A stretch of 64,000 nt of DNA from the NCBI RefSeq assembly GCF_001039355.2, contig NW_019773770.1, positions 1 to 64,000 on the forward strand. The letters are read 5' to 3'. Positions 33,401-46,779 of the stretch are shown here, piece after piece. The notes below the pieces were generated by a model. It was given only the letters and a program-made list of their open reading frames with translations. It did no database searches and was not told the DNA's origin. A program made the translations under genes and the position numbers. The stretch comes from Lingula anatina. Taxonomy: Eukaryota; Brachiopoda; Lingulata; Lingulida; Lingulidae. Within the stretch, counting starts at the first letter, position 1. The number at the start of each line of letters is the position of its first letter.

Positions 33401-36400
33401 TTCTGGTGGAGAAGACCTTGGACCGATGTCACAGAAGTGGCTGAGTTGTGCTGTAAATGAAAAGCATACGTTTTTTTTAATTAAAAAAACAATAATATGA
33501 ATAATCGCAGAGTTCAGGATGAAATATTTGTGGACATAAGGTTGTTATTCATCAAAATGCCAGTCAATGCAATGCTGCATGGAAAAGGGTTCACACATTT
33601 ATACATGACTATTCTCTTTGCCACTGAATTACAGAACACTTTATCAACAATAATCTATTATGAAGACCCAATTATTACTTTCTCTACAGCCCTCCTGTAG
33701 GTTTCCTCACAAGACAGCTCAGGAGTACAAAATGTCACTTTGATTTGGTGTCCTTGAAGTGTTGTATTATGTGTCAGCTGTTGGGTAACCTCTGCTTCTA
33801 CTGCATTCCTGAATCCCACTATTCCAAAACCCAGGCTGTCTCCATTTCTCATGGCCAACTAAAACAATGAAAAGGCAGCAAAACTGTCAAATAAATGCAT
33901 ATGAATGACAAAACTGACAGAAGCAATGACATAAAAAACAGTTTAGTTCTTTCCAATATGGTGTGCTATATTAAAATCTATTTGTTAAAAACTGCATTGC
34001 CATCTGAAAACAAGTATTTTAGAGATATTAAAATACTTTCCCCATTAGCTACTTTTAATCAAATCATGGTTGTCTTTAAAGTTCACTCAGAGAAACAACC
34101 CACCTGACAGTATGCAGGAGGCACCACCTTACTAAACATTTCCTTGAATTGGACAGAATTGTAATAGTTGTCAGGAAGATTATCCACAAACAGACACTTG
34201 GAATGCAAGTCCTCGTACATCACAATAGCGGGATCTACAAAGTCACAGTGGCTGGTCCAGGTACCCTGATTCATACCATCCAGCTGGCATTTCACTTGTT
34301 GTGACAGGTCTCTGTTGTGGGAAAACTCCACAAAACCATACCCTTTACTAAAACCTGTGTAAGAAGAATACAAATGAAATTGCTGTATCATGCTCGTGTT
34401 GAAACAAAATATATAACAACAATGTTATCATTTGAAAAGAATATACATTGTTAGGGATCATTCTAGCATACCTCTTATTTAAATTTCTACAGAATCATTG
34501 GTAATGTTTTTATCTTTTTAAGCCTAAAAAATTACCTTTAAGAAGCATTTGTCAAATATTTTACTGAGCAGAAGCAGTTAACTATTTTCATGACATTACA
34601 CAAGTGAAATTTAAACATGCGCCAGGTCATATCTAATAATCTTTTCACTCTTCTACCAGTATATTACATCACTTATGGTATACCTGTCATTTCACTTCTC
34701 ATCATAAACAATTTCTCTGTCTTTCCATAAGGTTCCACTAAGGCTGCAAGATCCTGTTCTGTGAAGTTGAACGGCAGTTGTGTAAAACATATCAGGTTCT
34801 CTTTAGGAAACACCACAACCTCCACTTCTGTGCCGAGAAGTTTCTTTCCCTGAAGTTTCTGCACCAGTTCATCTGCCTGGTCTCCATCCACAAGGGTTAC
34901 AACAGCTAGTAGGAACAGAATTATCAGTTTGTCACACAACATGGAAATATAACTGATATTAATTTGTGTAAGAAAGAGTTGTCAAAGTAAAACCCATCAG
35001 TTTTATGTTAACCAAGTTGTATCTTATGTTACAATTTCTAGTACAAATATAATATCCAAAAATGAAAAATCTCAACATGGCCATACCTCTCCTTGCTTTC
35101 TTGCTGATAGATATGTTGAAAATTTCATAGCCTCCAACAAAATCCTTTACTTCCTAAAATAAAAACAGAACATGAAGGATTCACTGACAACATGCAGTAA
35201 AGTTAAAGGTACTCTTCATAGAATTTACTCACCAAAATTAATTTTCCTTGGGAGGGGAAAGTAATTTTCTCTTACTCACAAATTATTGCTTGACCTTTTA
35301 CAGCACACCTGCACTTGGGTACCATGTTTTATTCCACTTAAGACAATAATTTACTTCTTAATGACTGGGAAGTCACTAAGAAAACCATGTCTTCCTGTAC
35401 AGTGTACTGTTCATTTTAGAAGGAGATATTAACATTTATTTTACACTTTTATTTGAAGGGTTTTATGTTTTTGAGGTCTGAATTGAGGAAGATACTAGCA
35501 AGTAGCTTTACAGGATATGAAGACATACAGTTTGGAACTTTCTACAGGGTACAGTATAACTTTAATAAACAATCAAAACAATAAATATTACAGAGATGCC
35601 ACTATTTTCTTGAAATATCAGTTACCCTTGGGTTGCGACTAGTAACTGTTATTTATTCACCTTTTTTCTTCATATATTTGTATAGCGTACAATACTGAAA
35701 AAATCAAACAATTTGTCCGTTTAAATGATTGTAGCGATACAAGACCCTTTTTTCACCCAAAGGAAATTATCTATTATTATGCAGTAACTCAGAAACTTGA
35801 TGGAGTATGACACAAAGGACAGGAGGGTAACTACCTGTATCAATTATTACTGACAGGTGAGTTAAGAACTGGGCTTAACCTGCCATTTATTTCATGTTGG
35901 CATCTATTCAGGTAACAGCTAAACAATCAAATTCCCTACGTGTGTGGGTATTTCATTGGTTTACTCCAAGATTGGGCCATATTGGAGCTTGGGACTGAGA
36001 CTGGTTTGACTTCGAATTCTCAAATTAATATTAAACGTACATGGAGTCTTGACTTGCCTCACTGTAGGACGTCTTTTTGTTCCATACTTACAGAAGTGCA
36101 AATCTTTACACCGAGGCATTCCTCTATTTTCTCGCATTTTTCTTCAAACAGGAAGCCATGCTCAGTGTGGATACATATTTTCTATTTATAAAGTATATTA
36201 TACATCCCTCTTCCTAAAATATTTTAGCAGCAATGTAATTCTTAATCTGGACACTTACATCGTACGTTACCGGTGGGACGTTCGTGATGGCAACTTGGCG
36301 ACCTTTGTGGAACTCTGTCCTCGATTGCCGCAAAACAGCTTCTTTGTTTGGAAATAACTCCCCATTCCATTCTAAATTATTCAGCATGTCTTTCTCCACA

Positions 36401-36492
36401 ACTCCGTACGAATTTGGAAAATTATGCAAGCCGCTGAGCTGCAAAACATTACAATTGTTTTCGCCGGGCACCTGCAATACGGAGGCCGCCAT
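30481..36492 (-). CDS. RAVER1: RAVER-type ribonucleoprotein PTB-binding protein, three RRMs
   Basis: RAVER proteins are nuclear/cytoskeletal RNA-binding co-regulators that bind PTB to modulate alternative splicing. Thirteen exons (- strand): 36492-36259, 35153-35087, 34905-34684, 34354-34104, 33858-33679, 33450-33393, 33136-33074, 32845-32748, 32530-32468, 32167-31542, 31291-31180, 30979-30830 and 30645-30481; 762 aa in one frame. RRM1 has VAITNVPP (RNP2) and VVTLVDGDQADE. RRM2 has ICFTQLPFNFTEQDL and KGYGFVEF (RNP1). RRM3 has CLFVDNLPDNYY and LGFGIVGF. The middle holds Gln/Leu-rich helices and SSLLGNPL, fitting the PTB-interaction motif (S/G)(I/L)LGxxP. The C-terminus, HLLPSPEASPPGPYIGQHSQ then GGHYADSYF, is nearly the vertebrate RAVER1 tail. 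The ATG at 36492 (AAAATGGCGG) has the better Kozak context; an in-frame ATG lies four codons upstream (36504). RAVER1 versus RAVER2 orthology cannot be settled by eye. Confidence 0.93.
31079..31127. repeat. (AAT)n(ATT)n self-complementary microsatellite
   Basis: About nine AAT units run straight into about six ATT units, giving an inverted repeat able to form a hairpin. It lies in RAVER intron 11, between coding exons 11 and 12. Confidence 0.9.
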
Positions 36493-36504
36493 TTTTAAAT
36501 TCAA

Positions 36505-37321
36505 AATAGTATCCCGTCAAGCAGTTCGGTTTGACCTACTTCTATTGTCAACAATAATGCACACCTGTTATTCAGGTTCTTTGCCCTCTAGACAATACAT
36601 GAGAAGCAGCCAGTGGAGATATTCATATAGACTAAATTTACAAAATGAGACCAGATGGTTTTGTAATAAAACCTGGGTTTGTTTTTAAAGGAGGATAAAG
36701 GCATGATAAAAGATCAAGTACATGTAAAGATACTGTACAGTATATATCAGTACTAGTATTTACTGGTACAGTACGTAGTGCTACTGGGGTTGAGTTAGAT
36801 GGGAATTAATGTTAAAAGGTCTAAACACAACTATCTTTGTTGCCCTCACAGTTAACAAGCATTAAACATCTATTTAAAATTAAATCATATTAAAAATTTC
36901 ATTCTACAATAATTTCTATATCAATATCCATCGTGGTTGGATTCCTTATAATATAAATTACTCAGTATAATTAATGAAAATGTATTGATCAGCAAATGTG
37001 GTTACATTCATATCCTTGCCGAACAAGTTTTCACCGAATATAAAAAGTGCGAATAAGTAGTAAGATGCAACATAAGGCACATCATTAGGCTCTGTGTGCG
37101 AGTTTTTCTTACAATTCAGCCTTTTACTGTAAGTCTCATATATACAGAAGCATTTTTAAATTTAAATTATTTGAAAATACTTAAAAAAAAAGTAAAAATA
37201 AAATAAAAATAATTAGATTAATAAATAAAAAAAACTTATGCAGGTTGGCTCAAAGATACGTTTAGCTAGAGAAAATTCTTAAATGTTTCAGCCAAAGGAA
37301 TATAGCCCATGCATATATTGT
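36505..37321. other. intergenic stretch, RAVER 5' flank and ALDH2 3' flank
   Basis: No gene seen. It must contain the RAVER promoter (5' side, minus strand). AT-rich with short A-runs at about 37183-37232. Confidence 0.5.
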
Positions 37322-38331
37322 TTTTATTCAATCACAGCTTGTATATACACCGGTACAACAGCATTTACAAAGGTACCTTTTCTGACAGCTTTAACATGAA
37401 AACTGTCTCACCTTCAAGTACACTTTATTAATTCTGACTGCAAATAATGCTTCTGATACAGTGCCAATGACTTCATACATGTAATAGTAATGTGAATTTT
37501 GTGCTCATAATCAGTGATTTGCAATCACTGACATTTATGAATACTGTTTTTGCAACTAAATATTGCTTATTAAAAGTTAATTTTGGCATGTTACATTGTG
37601 CTATCTGAATCATAATATTTTTCACACTATTAAAATTAACTTTTTTCCTGTCTGATAATCATCATGAATAATGGCAAGATAGGAATAAATCTTGATTAAT
37701 GCGTCACAACACATCTAAGGCTGACAAGGTAAAAAATAAAAGTCAGCAATTCTGTATCTGGTTATATCACACAGCTGCAAATCTACTGCATTACTTTGTA
37801 ATTATTATGAATGAGAATTTGATATGCATACAAAAAATGCTGCACAAGTCAATACTTAAAGCAGCAAATTTACTGCATTAATTTGTAATTACCATGAATG
37901 AGAATGTGATTTGCATACAAAAAATGCTGCACATGTAAATAAACAATGTTGTAGTGACTCTAAATCTCATACAATCTTTCTATATCTATATTAAGAAATA
38001 CAATCCTACACAGGCCATATTCACATCAGAGGGTATACTCAACTGATACAATCTATAATGGTTCTTGGGCTCTATTAAGTCTTACCTAATAGCCAGGCTA
38101 TTAAATTGTCTATCTCTCAAAGGGATCTGATACAGACTGAATCAGTTAAGTATACCACTCCAATTAAAAAGGGCCATGGACTACTGAGTATATTAAAATA
38201 TACACTCATATTTCTCAGTATATTTGCACTGTTAGTAAAAATCTTAATGGCATTTAAGCTGCTTCAACTATGGTCCATGACAGCATGAAAGATATTGCAG
38301 ATTTTGAAGGTTCTTGAAGTGCACCCGCACC
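37322..38331 (-). other. ALDH2: ALDH2 3' UTR (inferred)
   Basis: About 1 kb from the stop to an AATAAA hexamer at 37328-37323 on the minus strand. It contains an 87-bp tandem duplication (37774-37945). Confidence 0.5.
37774..37945. repeat. 87-bp tandem duplication
   Basis: Two adjacent units begin GCTGCAAATCTACTGCATTA at 37774 and GCAGCAAATTTACTGCATTA at 37861. Both include GAATGAGAAT, TGCATACAAAAAATGCTGCA and similar spacing; about 10% divergent. Confidence 0.88.
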
Positions 38332-39210
38332 TTAAGAGTTCTTCTGTGGAATCTTGATGCACACCTAAATATATATTTATATACATATAAATATTTTATT
38401 CACACAATTGTTATTCAAATGAATTAAATTTCATCATAAACAAGGCAACTGATTTTTTCACTTTCATCCATAATTTCAATTACTTGGACTCTAGATTAGC
38501 ATAAGAGATGATGCCATTTTCAAGTAAAATTCTCCTTCTTTATGCCCAAAATTAGTCTTAAAATATTTTACTTACACTCTTAACCTCGGTGTAGTTATCC
38601 AAAGCATACTCCCCAAGCTCACGTCCATTGCCAGACATCTTGTAGCCACCAAATGGCATGGATGCATCAAATTTGTCGAAGGCATTCACCCTAAATAATG
38701 CATAATGAAATAAACAACTTACAGTAACGAGGCAATGCACAAAATATGGTGTGTTAATTTTTTTTGCTCTTACATGCTGGGGTTGAAATGATAATCCAAA
38801 ACGTATGGTGAATGTGATGCAAATGAAATTCTCCAAAATTCAATTCCCCCATAAAACATGGGTCAAGTAGTGAAGTTGAGAAAAAAATATCATTCAAAAT
38901 GACTCACCACACTGTCCCAGCTCTCAGTCCCTGGACAATATAGTTCACTCTGTCCATGTCATTCGACATGATGCTGGCTGCCAGCCCATACATGGTCTTG
39001 TTAGCCCGCTCAAACAACTCATCCATTGTTTTGAACTTCAGGATCTGCATCACAGGTCCAAAAATCTGGAAAATACATGACCAATGTTCAAATGTTTAAC
39101 CACTGTCTGACAATCTTTCGCTATTATTGTTTTTGTTACATTGTCCTTTCCCCAAGTATTCTATTGTTTATATCTATCAATATCCATTTAGGTTTAAAAT
39201 CACCCAAAGT

Positions 39211-39252
<42 letters not shown>

Positions 39253-42200
39253 TCTTTTTTGGGCACTAAAATGTGTACAGGTTACATTTTATAGGCTCTC
39301 TAATCTACTGTTAGTTTTATAACATACAAGTAAATACAAAATACATATGACATGATGACTGGGAAATAGCATTTAGGATAAAACAACTATTGCTAGTGAT
39401 GGGTGTCTTGTTTTTTTTTTTTTTTTTTGATGTTATAGGTTTTCTTGATACCTCTTCTTTAGCAATCCTCATATCATCCTGCACATCAGTGAAGACAGTG
39501 GGTTGAATGAAGTACCCACTGCTGCCCATTTTCTCTCCGCCAACTCCCAACTTGGCTCCTTCTTTCTTGCCACTTTCGATCAGATCAAGGATCTTGTTAT
39601 ACTGCTCCTCATCAATCTGTTAAGTAAAGTGCACTTGGCTTTAAATGTCTGTCCCTTTATAACAATAGGGTCTTAATATCTAATGGACCAAAGCAGAGAC
39701 AGTGGCCTCAAACAAAACAAATTAACAAAATTTTATATTTGCTAAATAAATGTGGCAGACAGTAAAAATTATATATATATATATATAAAGAAATAAAAGA
39801 TTACTTTGATATTGCACTGTAACAGTTTTAAATAATCACTCTGTTAGATAACTTACTTGTGGACCCTGCTCATTACTGCGATCAAAGGGATCACCAACGG
39901 TTCTGCACTTGGCTCTCTCCACACTAGCCTCCACAAACTTATCATAAATCGATTCCTCAACAAAGATGCGGGACCCAGCACAGCAGCATTGCCCTTGGTT
40001 GAAGAAAAGGCCAAAATGGCTGGTTTCCACTGCATCTTCCACTGGAAGGATGAAACAAATCTTAAAATGCACAACTGCCACCCTACAGCATTTTAAAACT
40101 TGCTTTGACTACACAAGGAAAAGATTCTCATTCTACACCATTTTTAAAAAATAAAATCAACAAGTTTGTTGTTAAAGCTGTAAACATGTTCTGTATCTAT
40201 CCCAATCATGTACATTTTTTTCAAAATCCATATTGTTACATTTTAATGCAAAGCAAACAGTGCACATTTAACTAGCAACTCAAAATGCCACATTCACCAT
40301 CAATTTCTATCATGTCACTATATAGTTTTTTCTCAAATACCAACTTACAGTTGGCATCAGCCAGCACAATGTTTGGACTTTTGCCTCCCAGCTCTAGAGT
40401 GACCCTCTTCAGGTTGCTGTCATTGGCCAGTCTACCCACAATCTGACCAACCTAGAAGACATTTGAGAAAATATGTTATTTTCACAGATTGACCTTGATC
40501 TGAAGGCTGAAAAGTGACAAGGTAAATAATATCACACACACACACCTATCTCCTGGCTTACTGTTTTCATAACACCTATACTTGAAAACAGACAACTTTA
40601 CTGACATGCATTTGTAAAAGGAGAGCTCTGGCAAGTCCCAATTGATTTTTTGCGAAGTATACAGTAAACAAATTTAATTAACTTTGAAATTGGATTAGTC
40701 CTATTATTTGAAGTTCTGTGCATCAGATACAAATAAGAAGATCCCCTACCTCAGTAGATCCAGTGAAGGCCAGTTTTTCCACATCCATGTGTGCTGCGAG
40801 AGCTGCTCCTGCAGTAGGACCATAACCAGGGACCACATTCAAGACACCTGGGGGAAAGCCAGCCTACAAAATAAAATGCACAAACACTCTTGTAACAGAC
40901 AGAGGGCAAATATGAGGTGATGGAAAAGACAAAAAAGCTGTCAAATGGACAGTCATATAAATATCAAAACTGTAAAAATTGATCCAAGCAGGTTTATTTT
41001 CAAACTCGAGCTACATATTAGTCATGACATTTTCAAACTCAAGCTATATATTAGTCATATAAATCATACCTGTATATATGAAAATATTAATTAACATGGT
41101 TTTCCTTTGATTTATATGACAGACACAGGTGATGACTACATGTCTAAGACTTACATAAAGGAATGAGACTGCCATTCAGTGAAAAAGTCAGAAAATATGG
41201 TGTCGGGTCTAGGGGGCCACCTTGGCCAATGATATTTTTTGCTTTAAAACAGTTGGAAATCTGCCAATAGTTGGAAAAATCTCATTCCAATTTGTGTATG
41301 TCAATAAAAAAACTGCTCAAAGAAACATTGATGTGAAATATGTAGTAAACAAACTTCAACAAAGGTGAACTTGATTTATATCCCTATAAAAGTGCTGGTC
41401 TGGCAGCAGTGTGTATTTATAACTGACAGTTAGTATACATCTGTACCTCTGCAGCCAGCTGGGCTACAACATTAGCTGTGAGAGGAGTCTGTTCAGCCGT
41501 CTTCAACACCACTGTGCAGCCAGCAGCCAGAGCTGGACCAATCTTCCACGCCATCATCAAGAGGGGGAAGTTCCACTGAAAAATGAGAAATATGTCTTTA
41601 ATTTCTAAACTTGCCCAAGATCAAACATTCATTAGAATCTGTTGTTGGAATATATAAATAGAGACCATTCCCACAGATATTTAGATTGATCTATCCCCCT
41701 GGGGAGTCTCACTAGATTGCTGTCAGCTTAACCGACTTAAATGTCTGTCCTGCCTACTAAAAGCTGTAAGAACGTAATTAACTGTGCGCGCTCAGCTCCC
41801 GGAAGCTGACAGCAATTTAGATTGAGCCCCCAGGGAGTTAGGTCAATCCAGATGGATCGATCTAAATCTGTGGGAACCCAGTCTTGGTGGTATCTAACCC
41901 CATTATTTTGTTTATAAATGAATTTTTTAAAAAATATAGACCAAAACAAACATACACTCATTAAAAAAATAATATCATGTTAAAAATTTATACATACAGG
42001 TATGATTTGACCAGCTACTCCAATTGGCTCATGACGAGTGTATGCAAAGAAGTCACCAGCTGAAATCCCAAGAAAGAATATAATGAAAACACCGCAAATG
42101 TGCTTCAAGGATCAATGCACGCTTCATTTTCATAACTGAGTTCAAAGTTCAAATAGACCACCAACCTTCCACTGTTTAACTTCAACAGCAAATTTTTTCA

Positions 42201-45200
42201 TAAATACAAGTTGGCTCAATTTTTTTTAAAAAATCACTACAAATCATCCAACTGATAAATAAATCCATCAAGATAAGTATTTGGGGTGATGTTAGTCAGT
42301 CAAACATACTTATTGGTATGGTCTTTCCCTCAATCTTATCAGCCCAGCCAGCATAGTACCTGAAATCATGGCAGACAAGATGTGGCTGCTTTCAACCAAA
42401 TATATCTAGGGCACTTCAGAAATTCTAAATATAATTGTTGAAATTACCCAAAAATTATGCAACTGTATTGTCTTAAATTTTCTTTCAAACACTACCAGTA
42501 GATTAAAATTTGCGATTTTCTCATAACTTTGAATAGGATTCATCTGTAAATGACACAAAACATATGGCAAATGCCAAGTCAAACTGCACTTTAAGTTTAG
42601 TGTAAACATACTATACCTTAAACACTGAATAACCAGTGGCAGGTCAGCAGTATAGGCCACATGGAAAGGCTTTCCATTGTCCAGTGTTTCCAAGGCCTGG
42701 AGAACGTAACCAGCAGTTTTACCACACATGTACAGTATATTCAAAAACACAACAACTTTGTTTTCTTTAACACCTTATATCAATAATCAATTACTGATGG
42801 ATTGTTGCTATTAGTATCTATGATCTGTAACTGATACAAAAACATTTAAGATTACAGTATTACTTATTCATGACTATCATTTTCAGGCAGTTGAAATGTG
42901 TAGTCTTAGTTCCATTCAAAATGCTCACTGTGATACAAGCAGAAGTTGAATGCTACGTACAGCTAGGTAAGCCCTGTTCTGCTCCACCAGGTCTGCCAGC
43001 TTGTACATCAACAGCCCTCTGTGTGCAGCGTCCATACGCCTCCATTCTGACCCAAACTTGAAGGCATCGTTAGCAGCCTTCACTGCCTTGTCAATGTCAG
43101 CCTAGCAAAAGAAATGAATTAACAAATGGGATAGTTTTTGGCATATTTTGAAGGTTATCTAATTATAAATCATCACCTACTGTATAGAAGTGGCCACAAT
43201 TCTGCAGTAAACTTCACTGAATTTATGTTCTTTGAAATAGAATAACCTTTCTTTTTTCTTGGTTATGTTAGTAAATTGCAATTTGGTGAAGTTGGCAGTT
43301 TCTAGATATACAATTTGATAAAAATATTATGAATCTATCCAGGTGTTGTATGAATATACTTCAGGGAATCAGTCTGTCTCAGTGCAGCCATACATGCTGC
43401 TGAGATAGTGTTACCTTGATACAATGCATTGCATGGGAGAGGAATGTGCAAATAAGACCCAGTGACTGTAACAAAATCACATACAACTGAACATTCTATA
43501 ATGCATGTTATGATTTTTAAATGCAAATACCGAAAACCTGATTCGGCTTACTTTTTTTGGCAGCATCTTTGCATGCACAAGAGAAGGATGTGCTCTGGCC
43601 CAGGTTTACCAGCAGGAGAGGTTATAGGGTGAAAACATGAGTGCAATAAGAGAAAAAAATGTAACATTCTGTAATTTTATATATTCAAATTTTAACACAT
43701 TAACTGGCCTGCTGGGGAGGCTAGGATGAGTTAATACATTCATGAAGAAGAATGTAGCATATTGTGTGATACAATGCCTTCAAAGCTGAGTACTGAAAAA
43801 AAGGCCCAAAAATACCTGTAGGAGTGGCTTTGAAAAGTAAGTGAGGGAGAACAATTCATCAATGTTGCTTACATTTAAAAAATGCCACTAGGTTTGACCT
43901 ACTCGCAACCATAAGTGAACACTGGAAATATGACCTAGAGTTTCAAAGTGCACCTCAAACTGTTCAGACAACCTATTTCTTCTACCAGTAATTTGCCTTT
44001 CAGTTACAACTACTAAATTCAGTCTGTTCACAGAAAATGTCAATTATACACAAGAGGTTGAAAATAGAACCCAGATATCTTAAACAGATTTTCAGGGCAT
44101 CCTTTATAAACTGAAATGCACCATCTGGCTGTATAGTATGTAAGCAGAAAGTACATGAAGCATTACTTAAAAGTATGTGAAGATTTTGATGAAAATCTTC
44201 ACATACTTTTTATTGACTTCATGGCCCATTTAAAGGATTCTTTATAAAATTATTCGCATGAATTTCAATGTCACAGCTTTCTTAGTCACCCCACGGCTGG
44301 TGCTTCGAACAACAGGATAACTGCACTTTGGTGGATTAGTCCTATTGTTTGAAGTACCAGCCGTGGGATAAGTCAGTTACAACTACAAGTACTTGTCTTT
44401 CACTGTATAGGGCATACAAGAGCAAATTATGATGTGACAGAGAACCAACAGCTCATTTAAATGTGGGTTAAGTCCTTAATTTTCAAAACTGTGATATATT
44501 TTGAATTGGAACTTTAGATGCATATGTATTTGTTTTAATTTGAACATAAAGAAATTAAGTCTAACATTTAGAGAAATATATGTACTTTCCTATATATATC
44601 ATGTAGTGCAAACCTTATTCAACAGGTCCAGGTCCAATTTTTCCTGCTTTAAAATGTATAACCCAAGTTTTATGTAAATAAACACAAAATAGATCAGGGG
44701 CATAGCTTTGACTCAGTGGTAGCTCCCAACCCATGAACAAAGTGCTTGACCTCCATCTGGAGATGTGATCAAAAAACCTTTTTCAGACAAAATTCCAAAT
44801 GTTATATTCAAAAGAGAATCAATCACAAGCAAATCCAGTCTATAATATGCAATTAAAAAATCTACATTTGGAATGAAAGCAAGCACAGATCATCTCATAT
44901 CCTTTAAAACGGGAAAATTTCAAATTATAATAATATAATGTTATTGCTACTGTTTCAAATAACATCAACATCATCTACAGTTATCATGACACATATGTAA
45001 CCTGACCTTCTCTCATGTTTACCTTGTCTCCCTCCTGTACATCACAAATCTTCTGTCCAGTGGAAGGGTTGATGGTAGGAAATGTCTTTCCACTCACAGA
45101 TTCATGCCACTCATTGTTGATAAAGATCTACAGAGTGGATCCGAAGAAGAAAACAGAAATGCAGTTTTATTTAAAAAAATCGAGTTTGAAGCAAATAATT

Positions 45201-45912
45201 GATTAATTATTCAATTATTATTTTAAAAGATAACAACAAAGGTAAATGGCACTACTGTATCTGTACATAAAATAAGGCATCTACCACTTATCAACTTTAA
45301 TTTCACATGAAAATGCTACCAGTATATCCCCAGTGATAAATTAATGATAAACAGGATCTGACACCAATATCATTATATACATGTACTTGCATGCATATTG
45401 CTAGTATATTTGGCAGCGCAGTTTCTTAATATCTAAACAAAGTTCAAATGTAGCAAAAGTATAATCACTAATGACAAAAACAGGTTTCATTATGTAATTT
45501 ATGACCATTTTTCTTCCAAGAAACAGGTTTAACCTATTTTTCGTTCCTGTTGTTTACTGAGCCTTGAACTAATTCCATACACAACATAATACACTGTATT
45601 AAAGCAGAACTCTTTCTTTTTTTTTAATACCAAAAAATAAATAAAACACCGTCCAAAATAACTACACACAGACCCGCTGGCAGTCTAGAAGTAGAGCCTA
45701 AATGTTATACTGGAGCGATTTTCGACCCCGGCTTCAGTGAGTGAGATATGGTAAATCCAGGGGTGTAATGTAACCCACAAACAATGGCCTCTTACCCCGG
45801 TGTATTTGACGTCGGGGTTCCTGTCCGGTTCTGGAATAGCTGCAGCCGCAAATGAACGCCTCAGAGAGCCCAGGCGAGAGGTAGCCCTGCACACCTTCAA
45901 AAGGCTGGACAT
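38332..45912 (-). CDS. ALDH2: mitochondrial aldehyde dehydrogenase (ALDH2-type)
   Basis: NAD-dependent oxidation of aldehydes to acids in the mitochondrial matrix; the functional enzyme is a homotetramer. Fourteen exons (- strand): 45912-45796, 45127-45023, 43101-42961, 42696-42617, 42359-42310, 42059-41998, 41575-41447, 40863-40750, 40451-40349, 40041-39857, 39616-39452, 39065-38908, 38690-38576 and 38364-38332; 518 aa, as in vertebrate ALDH2 (517). The N-terminus is basic and Ser/Ala-rich without acids ([20 protein letters not shown]), a matrix-targeting presequence. Catalytic features are present: [19 protein letters not shown], the NAD-binding FTGSTEVGQ, the general base Glu in LELGGKSPN, and the nucleophile Cys in [13 protein letters not shown] (three consecutive Cys, as in ALDH2). 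[18 protein letters not shown] and the C-terminus IKIPQKNS are also family-typical. The presequence favours ALDH2/ALDH1B1 over cytosolic ALDH1A. Confidence 0.95.
39214..39252. repeat. (AAT)n microsatellite
   Basis: About thirteen uninterrupted AAT units in an ALDH2 intron. A T-tract follows at 39410-39429. Confidence 0.9.
41668..41876. mobile_element. 209-bp MITE-like inverted-repeat element
   Basis: Both ends read inward TTCCCACAGAT. The arms of about 70 bp share TTTAGAT(T/C)GATC, CTCCCTGGGGG-like and GCTGTCAGCTT. The central part (about 41740-41805) is unpaired. No coding capacity. It lies in the ALDH2 intron between exons 6 and 7 (minus-strand order). I could not define a target-site duplication. 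Confidence 0.82.
44169..44210. repeat. perfect 19-bp stem hairpin
   Basis: AAAAGTATGTGAAGATTTT at 44169-44187 is followed by loop GATG and its exact reverse complement at 44192-44210. Located in the large ALDH2 intron 2. Confidence 0.93.
44289..44369. repeat. fold-back element
   Basis: The left arm CCCACGGCTGGTGCTTCGAA continues CAACAGGATAA. The right arm is its near-complement: TTAGTCCTATTGTTTGAAG, then TACCAGCCGTGGG. About 28 of 31 positions pair across a loop of about 17 bp. Part of the right arm (GGATTAGTCCTATT-TTTGAAGT) recurs at about 40692-40715. Confidence 0.8.
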
Positions 45913-46779
45913 GACCAAACTTTCACTGGTTCCAGGTAAGTTGAACTTCGGTTGAGCTAATCAGGTTAGAGTCACACTTAGACGAGTTTATTACCAGAGG
46001 AAAGTGGGGGTAAAGGTGTTTAACGCGAGCAGGTTTGGATGATTAACTTTCAAGTCTTTTGTAAACAAAAGTGTAAATGACAGTCAATTTCAAAAGCATG
46101 TGTGAGGAAATTTACTTTTTCTATCTGACAAGGAGGATAAATAATATGAGCCCAATGAGCCAACAAACACAGTTGACATTGCAGTTGTCAGAGTAGCGTG
46201 CGAATTAGGGCTCCAAGGTCAATTTGTTCAATGCTCCAATAAATATATTGAATTCATCATAAACTCCTTAGTCACCGTGCAGCTCACGCAGTACTTTTGT
46301 CTATTTGTGGCTATAACTTGTGAAAATAAGAGGGTGGAGGTGTCAGTTGTACATGAAATTGATAGGAGATTTTTATATTTACAGGTAGAAACGCCAAACT
46401 GAACGCCTAATGCTTTATACACATTACAGATACCAGTACAAGAATGTCGGCTTGTGGGCAACATGAGCGATTGGACGTGAATTCCAAAGAAAAATTAAAG
46501 GGCTGCATTAGTTTCTTTTTCATACATATGAAAAACGTGATGGCAATTTTATAAGAAAAGACAAAATAAAATGGTATAATAGTTGTGAAAATATGGTTAA
46601 ATAAACATGTTATCAAACATTTTTTAATAATCCCTTGCCCACAAGACATTGAAGTGCATTTGGAAGTTATGGTTGGTTGCTCATGAAGCACGCAACCCAT
46701 TTACTGTCATTCTCTCAACTTCCTCTGTTGTATTGATGTAGTGATCAACAAGCACAGATAAAAAAGAGCCCTTTCTTCC
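45913..46779. other. intergenic stretch, ALDH2 5' flank
   Basis: No gene recognised. The ALDH2 promoter should lie in the first few hundred bases. Open frames at 46228-46700 on the minus strand show no family resemblance. Confidence 0.5.

Noticed and set aside
46228-46700. Minus-strand open frames between ALDH2 and the myosin 3' end
   Set aside because: No family similarity, overlapping frames and AT-rich composition.
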